Source: Prevotella sp. (GTDB lineage: Bacteria > Bacteroidota > Bacteroidia > Bacteroidales > Bacteroidaceae). Taken from it: a stretch of 64,000 nt of DNA. The position numbers and the translations under genes were made by a program. Below are positions 60,220 through 64,000 of the stretch, piece by piece. Location of the stretch: assembly GCA_017410365.1 (NCBI GenBank), contig JAFQQY010000003.1, positions 1-64,000 of the forward strand. The letters run 5' to 3'. Below the pieces are notes generated by a model that saw only the letters and a list, made by a program, of their open reading frames with translations, was not told the DNA's origin and did not search any database. Position 1 is the first letter of the stretch; every line of letters starts with the position of its first letter.

Positions 60220-61509
60220 ATGAAGGAATTTGTAATATCAGAAGCAAAGACGGAAACAGCTGTACTTGTGGGACTTATAACTAAGGACCAAAATGAGGCT
60301 AAAACTAAAGAATATCTTGATGAACTGGAGTTTCTTGCCGATACGGCTGGCGCTGTGGTTGTAAAGCGCTTTACGCAGAAGATGGCAGGACCAAGCAGTG
60401 TCACATATGTGGGCACGGGAAAGCTCGAAGAGATACGTCAATATATAGAATATTGCGAAGAGATGGCTGAAGCCGATGAAGATTTACCGGAGGAAGAAAG
60501 ATCTGGAGTCAGTCCTGTAGGAATGGTTATCTTTGATGACGAGCTTAGTGCAAAGCAATTGCGTAACATAGAAAAAGAACTGAAGGTAAAGATACTCGAC
60601 CGAACCAGTTTGATTCTTGATATCTTTGCCATGCGTGCTCAAACGGCAGAGGCGAAGACACAGGTGGAACTGGCTCAACATCGCTATATGTTGCCACGCT
60701 TGCAACGTTTGTGGACTCACTTGGAGCGACAAGGCGGTGGCTCAGGAAGTGGCGGCGGTATGGGAAGCGTAGGATTACGTGGACCTGGTGAAACACAGCT
60801 TGAACTTGACCGCCGTATTATCCTGCAACGTATAACTCTATTGAAACAGCGACTAGAGGAAATAGATAGGCAGAAAACGACACAACGTAAGAACAGAGGA
60901 CGACTTATTCGTGTGGCACTTGTGGGCTATACAAATGTAGGAAAGTCTACGACAATGAACCTGTTGGCAAAGAGTGAGGTGTTTGCAGAGAACAAACTGT
61001 TTGCAACACTTGATACAACAGTGCGCAAAATGACAATAGATAATCTTCCATTCCTGTTGGCAGATACAGTAGGATTCATCCGTAAGTTGCCGACAGATCT
61101 TGTGGATTCGTTTAAGTCGACTTTGGACGAGGTGCGCGAAGCAGACTTGTTGCTTCACGTGGTAGACATATCGCACCCAGATTTTGAAGACCAAATAGCA
61201 GTGGTTGAGAAAACTCTGGCAGAGTTAGGGTGTGCAGACAAGCCTTCGATGATAATCTTTAACAAGATTGATGCTTATACTTGGGTCGAGAAAGACGACG
61301 ACGATCTGACTCCTGCTACAAAGGAGAATGTTACTCTCGACGAACTGAAACGCACTTGGATGGCAAAACTAAGTGATAACTGTCTGTTTATTTCTGCACG
61401 CGAAAGGCTGAATATAGACGAGATGCGTGAGGTGCTTTATAAGAAGGTGCGTGAACTGCACGTTCAGAAATATCCGTATAATGATTTTTTATATCAGACT
61501 TATGAGTGA
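60220..61509 (+). CDS. hflX: GTPase HflX, ribosome-splitting factor
   Basis: 429 residues. The N-terminal HflX domain (about 1-180, AGPSSVTYVGTGKLEEI, then MVIFDDELSAKQLRNIEKEL) is followed by a Gly-rich segment and GLRGPGETQLELDRR, then a Ras-like G domain with ALVGYTNVGKSTTMNLL (G1), DTVGFIRKLP (G3) and IIFNKIDA (G4). HflX binds stalled or heat-damaged 70S ribosomes and splits them. The stop overlaps the start of the next gene by 8 bases. Confidence 0.97.
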   Translation: MKEFVISEAKTETAVLVGLITKDQNEAKTKEYLDELEFLADTAGAVVVKRFTQKMAGPSSVTYVGTGKLEEIRQYIEYCEEMAEADEDLPEEERSGVSPVGMVIFDDELSAKQLRNIEKELKVKILDRTSLILDIFAMRAQTAEAKTQVELAQHRYMLPRLQRLWTHLERQGGGSGSGGGMGSVGLRGPGETQLELDRRIILQRITLLKQRLEEIDRQKTTQRKNRGRLIRVALVGYTNVGKSTTMNLLAKSEVFAENKLFATLDTTVRKMTIDNLPFLLADTVGFIRKLPTDLVDSFKSTLDEVREADLLLHVVDISHPDFEDQIAVVEKTLAELGCADKPSMIIFNKIDAYTWVEKDDDDLTPATKENVTLDELKRTWMAKLSDNCLFISARERLNIDEMREVLYKKVRELHVQKYPYNDFLYQTYE

Positions 61510-63322
61510 TTATCGTTCGTTGGCGCTTAGCGAGATAGAGATGCTTGAGCGCAATGGCTGTATAGCCGATGATTGGGGAAGTGTAAATGTAGCAGAGGAT
61601 TTCAATCCTGCTTATATCAGAAACGTCGCTTTCTATGGTGAGGTCAACTTAGGTGTGTTCGATGAAATGATTGAAGTTGAAGAGGGCTTTCGTCGACATT
61701 CCGGTATCCGAAACGCTACGCTTTGCGACGTTACCGTAGGTGATAACTGCTTGATAGAGAATATAGGCAACCATATTTGTCGGTATACGATAGGTGAGCG
61801 CTGTTATATTTCAAATGTTGGTGTCATTGCATCATCAGATGGCGCAGAATATGGCGAGGGGACATGCTTGGCAGTACTTAATGAAGCGGGTGACGGCAAT
61901 GTCTTGATATATCGTGGATTGACAAGTCAGATGGCTGCGCTTATGGTTGCGTCAGAGCCAAATCCTGCGGTATGGCATCAGTTAGAGCAACTGATATTGG
62001 ATGAAGTAAAAGCAACACGACCAGAGCAAGGAATGATAGGCTATGGAGTGAAGATTGTTAATACTCGTGAGATTGTCAACGTGATAATAGGAGATGATTG
62101 CGAGATAAGCGGTGCTTCGAAACTAGTCGATTGCACTTTCGTAGGTTGTGCAGATGCCGGTGTTTATATTGGCAACGATGTTTTCTGTGAGAATGTAGTT
62201 GCTGTTGCAGGAGCGTCAATTGTTAATGGTGCCAAACTCGACAAATGTTTTGTAGGCGAGGCCTGCCACGTGGGAAAAGGTTTTTCTGCTGAAAACTGTT
62301 TGTTTTTTGCCAACTCATATATGGATAATGGCGAGGCATGTGCTGCTTTCTGCGGACCTTTTACCGTCAGCCATCACAAATCGACTCTTCTTATAGGCGG
62401 GCAATATTCATTCTATAATGCCGGTTCTGGAACCAACTATAGTAACCATGCATACAAATTAGGACCGATACACTATGGAGTATTGGAACGTGGAAGCAAA
62501 ACAGCCAGCAGCGCACACATATTGATGCCGGCGAATATCGGCTCTTTCTCAATGTGTATGGGCAAGATTCAGAATCATCCAAATACAATAGAACTGCCGT
62601 TCTCGTATCTTATAGCTTCGGGCGACACTACTTATATAGTGCCAGGGCGTAATATAGCAACTGTTGGCACGTATCGCGATATAAATAAGTGGCCTAAGCG
62701 CGACAAAAGAGCATCGGCGAGCAAGAAAAGCATTGTTAATTTTAGTTGGCTGAGTCCATTCACAATGCAGGAAGTAATAAAGGGTAAGGAACTTCTGGAG
62801 AGGTTGCGCAAAGAGCAGGGCGACAACGTTGCTTCTTACAACTATAATGGTTGTCTTATAAAAAATAAGTCGCTGCAGAAGGGTATAAAATTCTATGAAC
62901 TTGCTATACGCATGTTTATGGGTGATGTAGTGTCACGTCATGGAAGCACATTGCCTGAAAGTAGTATCGGAACTGGTTGTTGGACAGACTTGAGCGGATT
63001 ACTTGCACCTGTAGAGATAGTGGAAGAACTGTGCGATGATTTGGGAAAAGAATACTTTGATACGATAGTCGAAGTGGAGGACAGACTGCAAGCAATGCAT
63101 AAGGCTTATGATGAGTATTGTTGGAACTGGACCTATAAGGTGATTCTTGACTATTTAGGCATAGACATGCTTTCTGCCACCGATGTCAATCGCATAATGG
63201 CAGAGGCAGATGCAGCCCGTAGCGAGTGGCTCAATGCCATACGCTTTGATGCAGAGCGAGAATTCGCATTGGGAGATGTATCTGAAGATGAAATAAGTAA
63301 TTTCTTAAACAATTTAGAATAA
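61502..63322 (+). CDS. DUF4954 family protein with left-handed beta-helix repeats
   Basis: 606 residues from the ATG at 61502, which gives [20 protein letters not shown]; an upstream start in the same frame would run 75 bases further into hflX and has no homologous look. The middle (about 70-300) has hexapeptide-type repeats (for example [20 protein letters not shown]) as in sugar-nucleotidyl and acyl transferases, and the protein matches DUF4954. The substrate is unknown. It overlaps hflX and is followed after 2 bases by the M16 protease gene, so the three are probably one operon. Confidence 0.85.
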   Translation: MSDYRSLALSEIEMLERNGCIADDWGSVNVAEDFNPAYIRNVAFYGEVNLGVFDEMIEVEEGFRRHSGIRNATLCDVTVGDNCLIENIGNHICRYTIGERCYISNVGVIASSDGAEYGEGTCLAVLNEAGDGNVLIYRGLTSQMAALMVASEPNPAVWHQLEQLILDEVKATRPEQGMIGYGVKIVNTREIVNVIIGDDCEISGASKLVDCTFVGCADAGVYIGNDVFCENVVAVAGASIVNGAKLDKCFVGEACHVGKGFSAENCLFFANSYMDNGEACAAFCGPFTVSHHKSTLLIGGQYSFYNAGSGTNYSNHAYKLGPIHYGVLERGSKTASSAHILMPANIGSFSMCMGKIQNHPNTIELPFSYLIASGDTTYIVPGRNIATVGTYRDINKWPKRDKRASASKKSIVNFSWLSPFTMQEVIKGKELLERLRKEQGDNVASYNYNGCLIKNKSLQKGIKFYELAIRMFMGDVVSRHGSTLPESSIGTGCWTDLSGLLAPVEIVEELCDDLGKEYFDTIVEVEDRLQAMHKAYDEYCWNWTYKVILDYLGIDMLSATDVNRIMAEADAARSEWLNAIRFDAEREFALGDVSEDEISNFLNNLE

Positions 63323-63324
63323 CA

Positions 63325-64000
63325 ATGAAAAAGAGTATGAGATTTTTTCTTGCCGTAGCAGCAATGGCTGTAATGTCGGCGTTTGTAGTTTCTTGTCATG
63401 ATGGCAAGGACTATGAAACCGTTGAGGGCGACCTTATGGAAACCCGCATCTACACTCTCGACAATGGACTGAAAGTGTATCTCTCTGTAAACGAGGAGAA
63501 ACCGCGCATTCAGACATATATCGCCGTGCGCACAGGAAGTCGCAATGACCCGGCTGAAACAACCGGCCTTGCTCACTATCTGGAGCATATTATGTTTAAA
63601 GGTACAAAGACTTTCGGAACATGTGACTATGAGAAAGAGAAACCTCTGCTTGATGATATAGAGCGTCGCTTTGAGGAGTATCGCGTTACCACAGACCCGG
63701 AACAGCGTAAGCTAATGTATCAGGGCATTGACAGCGTGTCTCAGTTGGCAGCACAATACTTCATCCCAAATGAATATGACAAGCTGATGGCTGCCATTGG
63801 CGCCCAGGGTACAAATGCATATACAAGCAACGACGTTACCTGCTACGTAGAGGATATTCCTTCTAACGAGATTGAAAACTGGCTAAAGATAGAGGCCGAC
63901 CGTTTCAAGAATATGGTTATCCGTGGCTTCCACACAGAGCTTGAGGCTGTATATGAGGAGAAGAACATGTCGCTTACGCAAGACAACCGGAAGGCTATCG
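63325..64000 (+). CDS. M16 family zinc metallopeptidase, N-terminal part (cut by window edge)
   Basis: 225 residues visible. A lipoprotein-like signal (about 1-24, AFVVSC with Cys 24) is followed by the pitrilysin-type N-terminal domain: [12 protein letters not shown] and the inverted zinc motif HYLEH (HxxEH), with [20 protein letters not shown] and a downstream [11 protein letters not shown] supplying the third-ligand Glu region. M16 enzymes degrade peptides or process proteins in the periplasm. The rest lies outside the window. The ATG is 2 bases after the DUF4954 stop. Confidence 0.93.
   Translation, partial: MKKSMRFFLAVAAMAVMSAFVVSCHDGKDYETVEGDLMETRIYTLDNGLKVYLSVNEEKPRIQTYIAVRTGSRNDPAETTGLAHYLEHIMFKGTKTFGTCDYEKEKPLLDDIERRFEEYRVTTDPEQRKLMYQGIDSVSQLAAQYFIPNEYDKLMAAIGAQGTNAYTSNDVTCYVEDIPSNEIENWLKIEADRFKNMVIRGFHTELEAVYEEKNMSLTQDNRKAI

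Overview
The window is chromosomal DNA from a member of Bacteroidales, most likely a Prevotella/Segatella-type genome. This rests on the many TAnnTTTG -7 promoter elements with a TTG about 19 bases upstream, A-rich translation starts without clear Shine-Dalgarno sites, a hybrid two-component regulator, a C10 (interpain-like) protease, secreted proteins ending in a GIYI..KK.V.V tail, a cysteine-poor L36, and dispersed short repeats of a kind common in this order. No sequence search was possible, so the genus is an inference.

Layout. 1-115 is the C-terminal end of an IS30-type transposase. 402-15205 is the long S10-spc-alpha ribosomal protein cluster from rplC to rplQ, including secY, map, infA, rpmJ and rpoA; rpsJ, which normally precedes rplC, is not there, and the cluster instead starts with its own promoter and a leader carrying a 15-bp perfect inverted repeat. 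A strong terminator closes the cluster. 15270-16180 is a non-coding, repeat-rich kilobase. 16233-29256 carries secreted and carbohydrate-related genes: a CotH-kinase protein, a tRNA-Arg(CCU), an SGNH hydrolase, a polysaccharide deacetylase, a hybrid sensor/AraC regulator (minus strand), a GH97 glycosidase read divergently from it, and an outer-membrane beta-barrel receptor. This block is bracketed by two nearly identical 80-bp sequences in inverted orientation.

29509-32768 is a thiamine-uptake operon: promoter, TPP riboswitch, TonB-dependent receptor and a PnuC/PnuT-type permease. 32953-37522 is a pectin-related pair: a PL1 pectate lyase fused to a GH105 hydrolase, then a serine-type sulfatase. 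Next come a four-helix-bundle gene flanked by CCTAGG repeat arrays, an RluA pseudouridine synthase with a large N-terminal extension, and a C10 protease overlapped by a 59-residue small gene. The rest is mostly metabolic and housekeeping: a glycine-zipper lipoprotein, RlpA, GdhA, MetY, a free-methionine-sulfoxide reductase, an unusual receiver/ATP-grasp protein, a hydrolase fused to a nucleotidase-like domain, a membrane MutS-like ATPase, an aquaporin, class II aldolase, DUF4831, Nnr, HflX, DUF4954 and a truncated M16 protease.

The most unusual signals are in the repeats. Several families (10-bp-period CCTAGG arrays, GGAGTTAGGAGT runs, GTCAACTTGTCAACT runs, REP-like CCCCTCTCC palindromes) lie between genes, and the last three also appear inside at least four protein-coding genes without breaking the frame. 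The CCTAGG family surrounds one small four-helix-bundle gene, which makes a repeat-associated gene system worth testing.
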